Assembly (NCBI RefSeq): GCF_000400715.1 | Contig: NZ_KE007346.1 | Location: 62,001 to 126,000 of the forward strand | Source of the DNA: Acinetobacter genomosp. 15BJ | Lineage (GTDB): Bacteria > Pseudomonadota > Gammaproteobacteria > Pseudomonadales > Moraxellaceae | Length of the DNA stretch: 64,000 nucleotides | Direction: 5' to 3' | In this document: positions 35,939 through 44,724 of the stretch, piece after piece | Position numbering within the stretch: the stretch's first letter is position 1 | Layout of the letters: every line of letters starts with the position of its first letter | Translations under genes and position numbers: made by a program | The notes under the pieces: generated by a model | What the model was told of the DNA's origin: nothing | Seen by the model: the letters and a program-made list of their open reading frames with translations, nothing else | Databases searched by the model: none

Positions 35939-37195
35939 ATGGGGTATAATTTAATTTTTTTGGGTGAGAATAAAGTCGCAAAACTCATCTCATTGACGAT
36001 ATTGATTCTATTTTTTTATTATATTTTTAATGAGAAATTTAGAGTTTGGTATGTTTCAATTATCTATACTTTAATGTTTGCCTATGTTTTTATTAAAAAT
36101 AAAAAAATAATTATGAATATACCCTTGGTGGTCTTCTGTCTGATTAGTTTTTTTACTTTTAGCTTAAGTTATTATCTTTTTGATCGGTTGGATGTTATTC
36201 CACAAGGTGGGCCATATAGAACATATAAAAATATTGTTAATCAGTATCTGTGGATAATCCCTTTCTGCTTTTTACCAACGATATATCATTATTTTGGTTT
36301 TAAAACCAAACAATTTTTTTATGTCTTATATATTATTATTGGCTTCTTGCTGGTCTATAGTTGGATTGTCGGATTTCAACTTGATTTCGACCGTGGCTTG
36401 CTGGCAGATTTTTACAATCCAATTATATCGTATGATATTGTGTTTGTTTCTTTAAGTATTTTAGTTTTCGTTTTTTCATTTTATTTAAAATCGAAATCCT
36501 CGTATCTGATAACAGCTATAAGTTTGTTTACTTTATTTGCTTTTATACTACATGGTTCTAGAGGGACATGGTTGGTCATACCATTTTTACTGTTTTTTTT
36601 AACGTTGTTTTATTATAAAACTCAGAAGATAAAGTTACTTTTTAGTGGGGCACTGCTTTTAATATTTTTGATTGCTAATGCTGTTATTCCAAACTCACCC
36701 ATATTTGATCGGTTTGATGAATTTCAAAATGATAAGGCTCATATCGAGAATCATAGCTATAATAACAGTACAGGTTCTAGATTGGTGATGTGGCACAATG
36801 CGATTGAACTATTTCAACAACAGCCTGTTATAGGCGTTGGTGTTTATGGTGTTGAAAAGGAACATTGCCATCTCGCTGAACAAGGTATTTTACCGAGTTG
36901 TTTTCAACATAAGCATAATATTTTCTTTCAAGATCTCGCTGCTAATGGCTTGATCGGTTTGGTAGGTCTTATTATTTCATTGCTTACGCCACTGATATTT
37001 TTCTTCTCTCAATTTTTTAGTAGAAATGAATTGGTTAGAAATTTGGCACTTGCTGGATTTTTATTTGTATTTTCATTTCTCTTGAGTGGATTAACAGAAT
37101 ATTATTTATTCTTTCCTCATGTCACTTATATATTCTTTTTTATAACAGCCAGTTTAATGAGCTTTATCATATTGAAAGACAAAAATAAGCTTTGA
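35939..37195 (+). CDS. O-antigen ligase/polymerase-type protein (WaaL/Wzy_C domain)
   Basis: A 418-residue polytopic protein with about 10-11 TM segments. The Wzy_C domain signatures are visible: SRGTW (207-211) at a TM edge, then a large periplasmic loop with STGSRLVMWHNAIELF (277-292), GVGVYG and HKHNIFFQDLAANG (324-337), whose His is conserved in WaaL and PglL/TfpO ligases. These enzymes move glycan from undecaprenyl-PP to lipid A-core or protein. The gene is AT-rich compared with aspS. It is separated from the OC locus by aspS and DUF4184. Whether it is a ligase for capsule-type glycan, protein or polymerase is open. Confidence 0.75.
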   Translation: MGYNLIFLGENKVAKLISLTILILFFYYIFNEKFRVWYVSIIYTLMFAYVFIKNKKIIMNIPLVVFCLISFFTFSLSYYLFDRLDVIPQGGPYRTYKNIVNQYLWIIPFCFLPTIYHYFGFKTKQFFYVLYIIIGFLLVYSWIVGFQLDFDRGLLADFYNPIISYDIVFVSLSILVFVFSFYLKSKSSYLITAISLFTLFAFILHGSRGTWLVIPFLLFFLTLFYYKTQKIKLLFSGALLLIFLIANAVIPNSPIFDRFDEFQNDKAHIENHSYNNSTGSRLVMWHNAIELFQQQPVIGVGVYGVEKEHCHLAEQGILPSCFQHKHNIFFQDLAANGLIGLVGLIISLLTPLIFFFSQFFSRNELVRNLALAGFLFVFSFLLSGLTEYYLFFPHVTYIFFFITASLMSFIILKDKNKL

Positions 37196-37212
37196 TAAAT
37201 TGGGTGGAATTT

Positions 37213-37247
37213 AACCGACATATCGAGAAATAATGTCGGTTTTTTTA
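37213..37247 (+). terminator. Intrinsic terminator after the WaaL-like gene
   Basis: AACCGACA / TGTCGGTT stem with a loop of about 13 nt, followed by a run of T. Confidence 0.75.
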
Positions 37248-37367
37248 TCAAAAAATTGGGCTGATATGGGGGTAACGTTTCTCGGACGTTGAAGGTCTTT
37301 CATTGAATCATGGAGAAGCAGTGTAGCAAATGTTCTTTGTTGCACTGTTTTTTATTGCAAAATAAGT

Positions 37368-37390
37368 GAAATGTTATAATATAACAAAAA
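37368..37390 (+). promoter_or_regulatory. Zur box upstream of the zinc receptor gene
   Basis: GAAATGTTATAATATAAC followed by AAAAA matches the gammaproteobacterial Zur consensus GAAATGTTATAnTATAACATTTC in the left half and centre, with only the last bases of the right arm diverging. It ends 27 bp before the receptor start, where zinc-loaded Zur would block transcription. Site called by eye from the known consensus. Confidence 0.8.
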
Positions 37391-37417
37391 TAATGATCGA
37401 CTGATTCGAGACCCGAT

Positions 37418-39490
37418 ATGTCATTTCCACAGAATATTTTGACCTTATCTATTTTAGCTGTTGTATCTGTATCTACTTTTGCAGCAGAAAATGAGCAAGT
37501 GACAAGCTTAGAGACAATACGAATTAAAGCACATCCACTAGAGCAAACATCGAAAGATTTTGCGGTTGCCGATACCGTCGTGGATCAAAAACGCTTGCAA
37601 CAGGGGGCTGTCACCATTGGTGAAGCATTGAGCAGTGAACCTGGAATTTACTCCAATCAATTTGGTGCAGGCTCAAGTAGGCCTGTGATCCGTGGCCAAG
37701 ATGGACCACGGGTAAAAGTGTTGCAAAACTCCTCTGAAAATATTGATGTATCAACTTTATCTCCTGACCATGCAGTTACTGTAGATCCTGCATTAGCGCA
37801 ACAGGTTGAAGTGATTCGTGGTCCATCTACCTTATTATTTGGTGCTGGCACAGTAGGTGGTTTGGTGAATGTGATGGATAGCAAAATCCCAACCAAAATG
37901 CCTGAAAATGGTTATGAGGGGAATGTTGGCTTACGTTACAACACGGGCAGTGATGAAAAACTGGCAACTGCTGGGGTCACCGTTGCTCTCGGTGATCAAG
38001 TAGCCTTGCGTGTCGAAGGCTTAAATCGTGAAGCCAATGACTATATCGCGCCGAACTATATGCATGAAGGTGAACGTGAACGCCGTGTCGGTAATACTTT
38101 TGCCAAAGGCGAAACGGTGAATGTCGGTTTGTCTTGGATTTATGACCGTGGCTTTACCGGAATTTCATATAGCAATCGTCAAGATAAATATGGTCTGCCT
38201 GGACATAGCCATGAATATGAGAGCTGTAGTGCTCATCTTTCGGGGCGTCCACATTTACACTGTGGCGATCATGATCACGAGGATGGTGATGATCATGGTC
38301 ATGACGATCACGACCACGATCATGCACATGAAGCAGGACCTTGGATTGATCTAAAGTCTGAGCGTTATGATGTACGTACAGAATTGAATGATCCGTTTGC
38401 AGGCTTTAAAAAGTTGCGTGCTCAGGCCAGCTATACTGACTATAAACATGATGAAATTGAAGAAGATACCATCGCCACTCGTTTTAAAAACAAGGGTTAT
38501 GATGGCCGTTTAGAGTTAGTACATAACCCACTTGGGCCATGGGAAGGGGTGATTGGGACCCAATATGGTCAACAAAAACTAGAACTCACCGGTGAGGAAG
38601 CGTTCTTAGCGCCAAATACCACGAAGAAGTGGAGTATTTTTGCCTTAGAACATGCACAGTTTAATGATGTACATGTCGAAGTGGCAGCGCGTGCAGACCA
38701 ACAAAAAATTGATATTGAAGATTCGAGTAAAAAAGATTTCGACGGTTCAGCCTTTTCTGTGTCTGGTGCGGCCAATTGGGAGTTTGCACCGAACTATAAA
38801 CTTTCTTTCGTAACCTCTCATCAGGAACGTTTACCATTAGCGCAGGAGCTATATGCCAATGGTGGGCATTTCGCAACCAATACCTATGAGTTGGGTAATG
38901 ATCAATTGAAGAAAGAGAAATCCAATAATGTGGAACTCGGTTTCCATTATGACAATAACAAGTTTGATTATCATGTCCATGTGTACCATAACTGGTTTGA
39001 TGATTATATCTACGCGCAAACTTTAGATCGTTATAAAGATTTCCGCTTAGTGAAATATACCCAAGATCAGGCACGTTTCTACGGTGCTGAAGCAGAGGCG
39101 GGTTATCAGATTTCGGATATGTACAAAATTGGTGTATTTGGTGACTATGTGCGTGGCAAAATCGACAATGAGAATGCACCACGTGTACCTGCGGGACGTT
39201 TAGGTACCAAAGTGAATGCGGACTTTGGTGATGGCTTTAGCGGTTCAGCTGAATACTATCATGTGTTCCAGCAAGACAAGATCGCTGCTTATGAAACGGA
39301 TACCCAAAGCTATAACATGCTAAATTTAGGTGTGGCATACACAGGTAAATATAGTAAGGCTACAGATTATCGTGTTTATCTAAATGCCAATAATTTGCTC
39401 GATGATCAGGTGTATCAACACGCATCATTCTTATCGACGATTCCACAAGTGGGTCGTAACTTTACTGTTGGGGTGAATTTTAACTTCTAA
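37418..39490 (+). CDS. znuD: TonB-dependent zinc receptor, ZnuD type
   Basis: A 690-residue outer-membrane receptor. Signal peptide (about 1-22, ending STFAA), a TonB-box-like segment LETIRIKA, a plug domain with SRPVIRGQDGPRVKVLQ and VEVIRGPSTLLFGAGTVGG, then a 22-strand barrel ending in an aromatic residue (VGVNFNF). An external loop at about 264-308 is extraordinarily His/Asp rich (DHDHEDGDDHGHDDHDHDH) and holds two Cys, as in ZnuD proteins that capture zinc. The Zur box upstream supports zinc-starvation control. Confidence 0.9.
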   Translation: MSFPQNILTLSILAVVSVSTFAAENEQVTSLETIRIKAHPLEQTSKDFAVADTVVDQKRLQQGAVTIGEALSSEPGIYSNQFGAGSSRPVIRGQDGPRVKVLQNSSENIDVSTLSPDHAVTVDPALAQQVEVIRGPSTLLFGAGTVGGLVNVMDSKIPTKMPENGYEGNVGLRYNTGSDEKLATAGVTVALGDQVALRVEGLNREANDYIAPNYMHEGERERRVGNTFAKGETVNVGLSWIYDRGFTGISYSNRQDKYGLPGHSHEYESCSAHLSGRPHLHCGDHDHEDGDDHGHDDHDHDHAHEAGPWIDLKSERYDVRTELNDPFAGFKKLRAQASYTDYKHDEIEEDTIATRFKNKGYDGRLELVHNPLGPWEGVIGTQYGQQKLELTGEEAFLAPNTTKKWSIFALEHAQFNDVHVEVAARADQQKIDIEDSSKKDFDGSAFSVSGAANWEFAPNYKLSFVTSHQERLPLAQELYANGGHFATNTYELGNDQLKKEKSNNVELGFHYDNNKFDYHVHVYHNWFDDYIYAQTLDRYKDFRLVKYTQDQARFYGAEAEAGYQISDMYKIGVFGDYVRGKIDNENAPRVPAGRLGTKVNADFGDGFSGSAEYYHVFQQDKIAAYETDTQSYNMLNLGVAYTGKYSKATDYRVYLNANNLLDDQVYQHASFLSTIPQVGRNFTVGVNFNF

Positions 39491-39512
39491 CTGAGTTAAA
39501 AATAGAATATTG

Positions 39513-39566
39513 AAAAAGCCATTCGCAGGCAGTATACGGTTGTATTGTTCTGCGAATGGCTTTTTT
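39513..39566. terminator. Intrinsic terminator after znuD
   Basis: AAAAAGCCATTCGCAG / CTGCGAATGGCTTTTT, a 16-bp stem with a 21-nt loop and T-run; suited to both converging directions. Confidence 0.8.
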
Positions 39567-39622
39567 ATTTAGGATATAAATTGCAAGCAAGTGCTTTCGA
39601 AATAGATAAATAACGATTGCTA

Positions 39623-39937
39623 TTATCTTGATTTTAGCCATAAGCCAACTTCTTGTAAGGTATTGACCAATTTCTTGAGCTTTTGACCTTCAGCCGTGAT
39701 GGAATATTCAACTTTAACCGGAACTTGTGCATATACTTCTCTTAAAATAAAGCCTTCTTCTTCTAGAAATCGTAGTTCTAAGGTCAGCATTCTTTGCGAT
39801 ATATTTGGAATCGCTCGGCGTAATTCGTTGAAACGCATGGGTTTCTCTAATAGAAACGAAATAATAAGCATACGCCAACGTCCACCTAATACGGTCATCG
39901 CTTCTTCTACAGAGCACCCTGAAATATTATCTTTCAT
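39623..39937 (-). CDS. HxlR-family transcriptional regulator
   Basis: A 104-residue winged-helix regulator. The HxlR signature is clear: C8 near the N-terminus (ISGCSVEEAM), GGRWRMLIISFLLEKPMRFNE, ISQRMLTLELRFLEEEGFILR and a wing YAQVPVKVEYSIT. HxlR proteins often sense electrophiles or aldehydes through that cysteine. It is divergent from an AhpD-like gene 108 bp away and probably controls it. Confidence 0.9.
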   Translation of the reverse strand: MKDNISGCSVEEAMTVLGGRWRMLIISFLLEKPMRFNELRRAIPNISQRMLTLELRFLEEEGFILREVYAQVPVKVEYSITAEGQKLKKLVNTLQEVGLWLKSR

Positions 39938-40045
39938 TGTGAATTTAAGTATAAAAAAGTTACCTATATAACAAATTAATGCCTAATTTACAATCTATAC
40001 TAGATCCTCAATAATGGTTTTTCCTTCTGTATAAGTGATGTCGCG

Positions 40046-40462
40046 ATGGACTATAAAGAAATTGCAAAGAAGACGATTCAGCATTTGTACTCAGCTCATA
40101 CTTCAATTAGAGCGTCAGGTATAGACCCTAGCTTGATTGCATTGGCTGAGCTATACGTTTCTCAGGTGAATGGTTGTGCTTATTGTTGCGCTTACCATGC
40201 ACAAGAGTTGAGAGATATGGGGCATGAACAAGGGCTGATTGATAAAATTCCAGGCTATAAACATTCAAATGCTTTTTCAGAAAAGCAAAAGCTGGTGCTT
40301 GAATGGGCTGAAGCAACCACAACCTTATCTGACAAGGTTGAATATATCAAAGCTCAGTTGGCGGAACATTTTAATGAAAGAGAAATTGTTGAGTTGACGA
40401 CGAGCATTACATTAATGGGGGCTTTGAATCGACTAAGAATTACTTTGGGTGATCTAGTTTAG
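40046..40462 (+). CDS. AhpD-like carboxymuconolactone decarboxylase family protein
   Basis: A 138-residue all-helical protein. The redox motif is VNGCAYCCAYHAQEL, giving C44-x2-C47 with H51, the AhpD-type peroxidase catalytic set; an extra C48 follows directly. Such proteins reduce peroxides or act as disulfide reductases. It is paired with a divergent HxlR regulator, the usual arrangement for an oxidant- or electrophile-inducible detoxification gene. Substrate unknown. Confidence 0.85.
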   Translation: MDYKEIAKKTIQHLYSAHTSIRASGIDPSLIALAELYVSQVNGCAYCCAYHAQELRDMGHEQGLIDKIPGYKHSNAFSEKQKLVLEWAEATTTLSDKVEYIKAQLAEHFNEREIVELTTSITLMGALNRLRITLGDLV

Positions 40463-40606
40463 TTGTTTTTCATCGATTATCCATGCGTTGTTGAGAAGTG
40501 TGTAGGGTTGAACGAATATGAATAGATTAAGGTAAAGATTAATTCTTTATACAATCACCAAATTAGCATTGAAAAATCAAAGCATAAGCTCTAGCCTACA
40601 TATAGT

Positions 40607-40644
40607 TCCCCCTCTTTGATAAAGAGGGCTGGGGAGATTTTTAT
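40607..40644 (+). repeat. Interspersed palindromic repeat, copy B
   Basis: CCCCCTCTTT, GAT spacer, AAAGAGGG, then CTGGGGAGATT. It matches the reverse complement of 6309-6340 nearly base for base. It lies just upstream of the phospholipase D-like gene, in its leader or promoter region. Confidence 0.6.
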
Positions 40645-40668
40645 TCGGCTAGGGCTTTTTTTGTTTAT

Positions 40669-42132
40669 ATGCGTATCTTCCAACGAATCCATCGAAAATT
40701 AAACTGGTCAGGTCGACGTTACATGGCAGTCATATTGTGTATTTTTGCGATTGGATACATTGCTTCGGCAATCTATCACACCGTAAAACCACTCCCAAGG
40801 GGATTGGATTTTACTGGGCAATTACGTCATGCCAATGTGAAATTCTTAGCAGATCAGACTTATATCGATGCGCAAGGTCAACAACAAGTTGATCAGCATA
40901 TTTTCAAAGAAGTATTCCAGTTGATTGATCAGGCACAGAGTACCATTGTGCTGGACATGTTCCTATTTAATCAGGAAGTGGGTAAGTCGACAGTCAAACA
41001 ATTTCCTTTGATGCAAGAATTGACTGATGCCTTAATTGTGAAGCGTCGTTTGCATCCAAACGTCGAAGTTGTGGTGATTACTGATCCGATTAATTCGGTT
41101 TATGGTGGGTTAACACCAAAGCATTATCTACAACTACGCCAAGTAGGTGTGGATGTCATCGAAACTGATTTAAAGCCATTGCGTGCTTCGAATCCGCTGT
41201 GGTCAGGTCTCTGGTATATCTGCTGTCAAAACTTAGGTAATAACCCAGAAGGTGGTTGGTTAAGTAGTCCCTTTGGCAAAGATAAAATTACTTTGCGTAG
41301 TTATCTGGAATTGTTTAATTTCAAAGCCAATCATCGTAAAACCTTGGTAGTTGATACTGTGGATGGCTGGAAAAGCTTGGTGACTTCGGCCAATCCACAT
41401 GATGGTAGTTCACATCATAGCAATGTGGCCTTGGTCGTGGATGGGCCAACAGCGATTGATGTGTTACAAACCGAGCAAGCTGTAGCCAATATGTCAAAAG
41501 GTTCGAGTCCATTTGTGATTATGGGTGGGCTGGCTGAAGATAAAAGCTTGCCACAAGTGCAAGTCCTGACTGAAAAAGCAATTTACGACGCTGTGCTGAA
41601 AATGATTGAAACTGCCAAGAGCAAAGAGCATCTGGATATGGCGATGTTCTATTTATCAGAACGCAATATCATTGATGCACTCAAGCAGGCGCAGCAACGT
41701 GGCGTTAACATTCGTATTATGCTTGACCCGAATAAAGATGCGTTTGGTCGCCAAAAGAATGGCATTCCCAATCGTCAAGTGGCTTCTGAACTGAATGCAG
41801 TCGGTATTCCAATCCGTTGGTGTGATACCCGTGGCGAACAATGTCATAGCAAAATGCTGCTTAAATCAAATGCTCAGCAATCGGAGATCATTCTGGGTTC
41901 TGCCAATTTAACTGCACGTAATTTAAAAAATTATAATCTTGAAACCGACATGCGTGTGATTGGTGCGGCGCAAGCACCTGTGTTTAAAGATGCGGGACAG
42001 TATTTTGATGCAGCATGGACAAATGCAAATGGCCGTCAAATCACGGTGGATTATGCAAAATATGCCGATGAGTCAAAAGCAAAATACTGGCTGTATCGTT
42101 TTATGGAATGGTCAGGCTTATCCACTTTTTAA
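40669..42132 (+). CDS. Phospholipase D-like (cardiolipin synthase-type) protein
   Basis: A 487-residue protein with an N-terminal TM (about 19-38) and two PLD repeats. The first HKD motif is complete: H222, K224, D229 in HRKTLVVD. The second has H393 and K395 (CHSKMLLKS) but Ser at the Asp position, followed by IILGSANLTARNL. Members join or cleave phosphodiesters in phospholipids; a cardiolipin synthase or a related transphosphatidylase is likely, at the inner membrane or periplasm. No strong ribosome-binding site is seen. The gene downstream is 25 bp away. Confidence 0.8.
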   Translation: MRIFQRIHRKLNWSGRRYMAVILCIFAIGYIASAIYHTVKPLPRGLDFTGQLRHANVKFLADQTYIDAQGQQQVDQHIFKEVFQLIDQAQSTIVLDMFLFNQEVGKSTVKQFPLMQELTDALIVKRRLHPNVEVVVITDPINSVYGGLTPKHYLQLRQVGVDVIETDLKPLRASNPLWSGLWYICCQNLGNNPEGGWLSSPFGKDKITLRSYLELFNFKANHRKTLVVDTVDGWKSLVTSANPHDGSSHHSNVALVVDGPTAIDVLQTEQAVANMSKGSSPFVIMGGLAEDKSLPQVQVLTEKAIYDAVLKMIETAKSKEHLDMAMFYLSERNIIDALKQAQQRGVNIRIMLDPNKDAFGRQKNGIPNRQVASELNAVGIPIRWCDTRGEQCHSKMLLKSNAQQSEIILGSANLTARNLKNYNLETDMRVIGAAQAPVFKDAGQYFDAAWTNANGRQITVDYAKYADESKAKYWLYRFMEWSGLSTF

Positions 42133-42157
42133 TTCAGCATAATGGGGGTTCTACGCA

Positions 42158-42967
42158 ATGGCGAAAATTAAACTGAATATTAGACAGGATGAGCAGATTG
42201 ATTTAGATGTACATCAATTTAATCATTATGCAGATATTGTTGAAATTCACAGTTGGGCAGAACTCTTAGAATGTTATCGCTCCCTTAAACAGGATGTTTA
42301 TCCTAAAAAAGTGTTTCTGGTTTTGGATGATGCCGCACAAGCAAAATATACCTCGATGCATGCGGTTGAGGATGAGCGTTTGTATGTTGATTTTAGTGAC
42401 GATCTCAAGGGGATTGAAGTCGATGATCCACGATGGGAGCAAACCTATCAAAATGTTTGTGTTCCAAAGCAATTGCAGCATTATCTTCAACAGTTGAATG
42501 ATCCCGCACAGCAGCAGCACTTTGAAAACCTTGCTGAAAAAATGCAGCATTACGATGAAAATGACTTAGAAGCATTGCTTTATTTCAATCAAGATCTATT
42601 GATTTCACTGGACGGTGTTATCGAAGTTAAAGTCGCGGATATTGAAACTGAAGCGTTGAAACTGGCGATGCTACCGAATGGCTATTTTTCTTGTGATTTT
42701 GATCCCTTCGAGAATTATGCGCTGATTCAGAGAATGCAGCACTATGGTTTTGAATTTATCGGACTCGGAGCAGCGTTATTGGGATGGATCAAAACAGCAG
42801 ATTTTGAAGCCGAAAAAATTGAAGATTTAATTCAGGATTTGTCTTTGATTTATCCTTTAGATTCCTCTCATCAAAAGGCAATGAAAGACCTGATTTTTAA
42901 AAACAATTATCTGATTTTACCTTATTCGGAATCCCCACAAGAATATTTGGGTTATGACTTATCGTGA
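42158..42967 (+). CDS. Acidic protein of unknown function
   Basis: A 269-residue soluble, strongly acidic protein (many Asp/Glu, DENDLEALL; DFEAEKIEDL) with no signal peptide or TM. I recognise no family. It has Gln- and His-rich helices in the middle (QHYLQQLNDPAQQQHFE) and a C-terminal half starting LPNGYFSCDFDPFEN. It starts 25 bp after the PLD gene, with GGGG upstream, so it is probably co-transcribed. A cytoplasmic housekeeping role or an immunity-like role are both possible. Confidence 0.6.
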   Translation: MAKIKLNIRQDEQIDLDVHQFNHYADIVEIHSWAELLECYRSLKQDVYPKKVFLVLDDAAQAKYTSMHAVEDERLYVDFSDDLKGIEVDDPRWEQTYQNVCVPKQLQHYLQQLNDPAQQQHFENLAEKMQHYDENDLEALLYFNQDLLISLDGVIEVKVADIETEALKLAMLPNGYFSCDFDPFENYALIQRMQHYGFEFIGLGAALLGWIKTADFEAEKIEDLIQDLSLIYPLDSSHQKAMKDLIFKNNYLILPYSESPQEYLGYDLS

Positions 42968-43051
42968 TTCAGAACGTGAGCTCAACAAGCTGAATGTGGA
43001 CCTTTGCTTGCTCTTCAGCTTGTTGAAAGACATACATCATCAATAAAAAAA

Positions 43052-43489
43052 TTAAGGGCTTGGCGGGATTAATTGATCTAAATCCTTATCAGCCATTTGC
43101 TCAAGTTCACTTATATCTGTTTTGATTTTCCACTGAGTTTCATCATCGACAGGATTCGGTAAGCGGGCTTCTAGCCAGTCACAGACCACATCTGGAGTGA
43201 ATTCTGGATGATTACATTGGATTACCCAAGCCAAGAAATCTTTAGCTTCACCGTTCATATAGGGTGGTGGAGATACGGGGAAGAATTGGGTCGGTAAGCG
43301 TTCATTGGTGGACAAATAATTGAGAACATGTCCAAGTTCTTGAACGGTTTGCCATGCTAAAGGATGTTCAACATCAATATTGAATTTAAACCACCATGCA
43401 TGTTGACCATCTGCACCGTGCGCAACGATACGTGCTTCTTGCACACTTGGAACTTTGCAAAAGAATTGATAGAGACGATCAAAATTCAT
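43052..43489 (-). CDS. Conserved protein of unknown function
   Basis: A 145-residue soluble protein, MNFDRLYQFFCKVPS to DKDLDQLIPPSP, with Trp-rich segments (ADGQHAWWFKFNIDVEHP) and PPPYMNGEAKDFLAWV. The frame extends 15 codons upstream (from 43534), but the extra residues look unlike a protein start, so Met at 43489 is preferred. No domain recognised. It is convergent with the acidic protein gene. Confidence 0.6.
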   Translation of the reverse strand: MNFDRLYQFFCKVPSVQEARIVAHGADGQHAWWFKFNIDVEHPLAWQTVQELGHVLNYLSTNERLPTQFFPVSPPPYMNGEAKDFLAWVIQCNHPEFTPDVVCDWLEARLPNPVDDETQWKIKTDISELEQMADKDLDQLIPPSP

Positions 43490-43667
43490 TTCAGCCACAG
43501 ATGTTGCCTTAAAACAAAAAAATGATTTTAGCATATCTCGGCGGAGCTGTAGCTCGCTGCTGTTTATCTTGGGAATTCAACAGCTAATCTGAAAAAATAT
43601 TATTACAACAGTTGTGCTTATTTTTTATTCTAAAATAGACAGATACTCTGCTTTTAGGGAGATCACA

Positions 43668-44159
43668 ATGAAGCAATTTCAACCTTATATTTATGGCTTG
43701 GCAGCTGTATTGAGCTATCTCCCAGTGATGAGCTATGCGGACAATGCTTGGAGTGGCTATAGTGGGGTAGAACGTCGCTCTTCCCATCAGACTACACCTG
43801 CCTATCAGCAGCCCACACAAGATCCATTCGCTTTTTCGAACCAACGTTATACACCGACAGCGCCGCCGAAAGGCTACTACTATCAACCCAATCAAAATAA
43901 CTACTATCCTCATCCGAATCATCGACCGGGTGTTCGTGTCGAATATTATCCAGACACACAATATGACCGCAGCTATCGCCGTGAGTCTTTCGTCGTGGGC
44001 AATGAATTGCCGGGTGAGTTTCGTAGCGAGCGTTATGTGGTTCGGGACTGGGGCTATTACTCCTTACGTGAACCACCACGTGGCAGACATTGGGTCGTCG
44101 TCGATGGACGTTATCTTTTAGTGACTGATGATAATTTTACCATTGAGATTATTCGCTGA
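43668..44159 (+). CDS. RcnB-family periplasmic protein (first of two)
   Basis: A 163-residue exported protein. Signal peptide about 1-22 (LAAVLSYLPVMSYA). A low-complexity middle rich in Gln, Pro and Tyr precedes the RcnB-type C-terminal domain: GNELPGEFRSERYVV, REPPRGRHWVVVDGRYLLV. RcnB in E. coli modulates nickel/cobalt efflux. The start at 43668 has AGGGAG upstream. A smaller paralogue follows in tandem. No rcnA-like efflux gene is adjacent, so metal specificity is unknown. Confidence 0.75.
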   Translation: MKQFQPYIYGLAAVLSYLPVMSYADNAWSGYSGVERRSSHQTTPAYQQPTQDPFAFSNQRYTPTAPPKGYYYQPNQNNYYPHPNHRPGVRVEYYPDTQYDRSYRRESFVVGNELPGEFRSERYVVRDWGYYSLREPPRGRHWVVVDGRYLLVTDDNFTIEIIR

Positions 44160-44311
44160 TTTTTGATGATTTTTAAAATGAAGTCTCTAGAGGATTCTCC
44201 ATAATTTCTCGCTATTCATTACAAAGCTTTGCAATCTCGCGAGTTTTATTCATGCTTTCTCCTTGAGTTTTTCTTAATCTGATTTCAGATCGAAAAACAG
44301 AGGATTAAATA

Positions 44312-44683
44312 ATGAAGAAGACCGCAGTATTACTGGTATCAACACTTATGTTGGGTGTTTCGGCCTCAGCTATGGCGGATTCAAATCGTTGGAATCATGA
44401 TCATAGAGATCGCTACGATAACCGCTATGATCGTTATGACCACCGTTACGATCATCGTGAACAGCCGCGCTGGTCGAATGGCGACCGAGGTAATCATTAT
44501 GGTCAACGTATTAATTTCAAGCGTGGTGAGCGTTTACCCTCAGAATTCCGTAGTAACCGCTATGTGGTTTCGAACTATCGTACTCACCGTTTATATGAAC
44601 CACCTCGCGGCTATAACTGGATGCAGGTACAAGGCAAATATGTGTTGGTGGATTCGAAATATCGTGTCTTCCGCATTGCATAA
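44312..44683 (+). CDS. RcnB-family periplasmic protein (second of two)
   Basis: A 123-residue exported protein with signal peptide (about 1-22, GVSASAMA), then repeats rich in Arg, Tyr, Asp and His (RYDNRYDRYDHRYDHR), and the RcnB domain GERLPSEFRSNRYVV with YEPPRGYNWMQVQGKYVLV. It aligns with the C-terminal domain of the preceding protein, so the two are tandem paralogues. The His/Asp-rich repeat could bind metal. An AGAGGA sequence precedes the ATG. Confidence 0.78.
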   Translation: MKKTAVLLVSTLMLGVSASAMADSNRWNHDHRDRYDNRYDRYDHRYDHREQPRWSNGDRGNHYGQRINFKRGERLPSEFRSNRYVVSNYRTHRLYEPPRGYNWMQVQGKYVLVDSKYRVFRIA

Positions 44684-44693
44684 TAGATGCAAT

Positions 44694-44722
44694 AAAAAAG
44701 CAGGCCATATGCCTGCTTTTTT
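44694..44722. terminator. Intrinsic terminator between rcnB-like and psiE-like genes
   Basis: 12-bp stem AAAAAAGCAGGC / GCCTGCTTTTTT, 5-nt loop; bidirectional, between converging genes. Confidence 0.85.
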
Positions 44723-44724
44723 AT

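Noticed and set aside
38661..39182. 173-codon minus-strand open frame opposite znuD
   Set aside because: It lies fully inside the znuD coding frame on the other strand; composition is that of an antisense shadow with no start signal.
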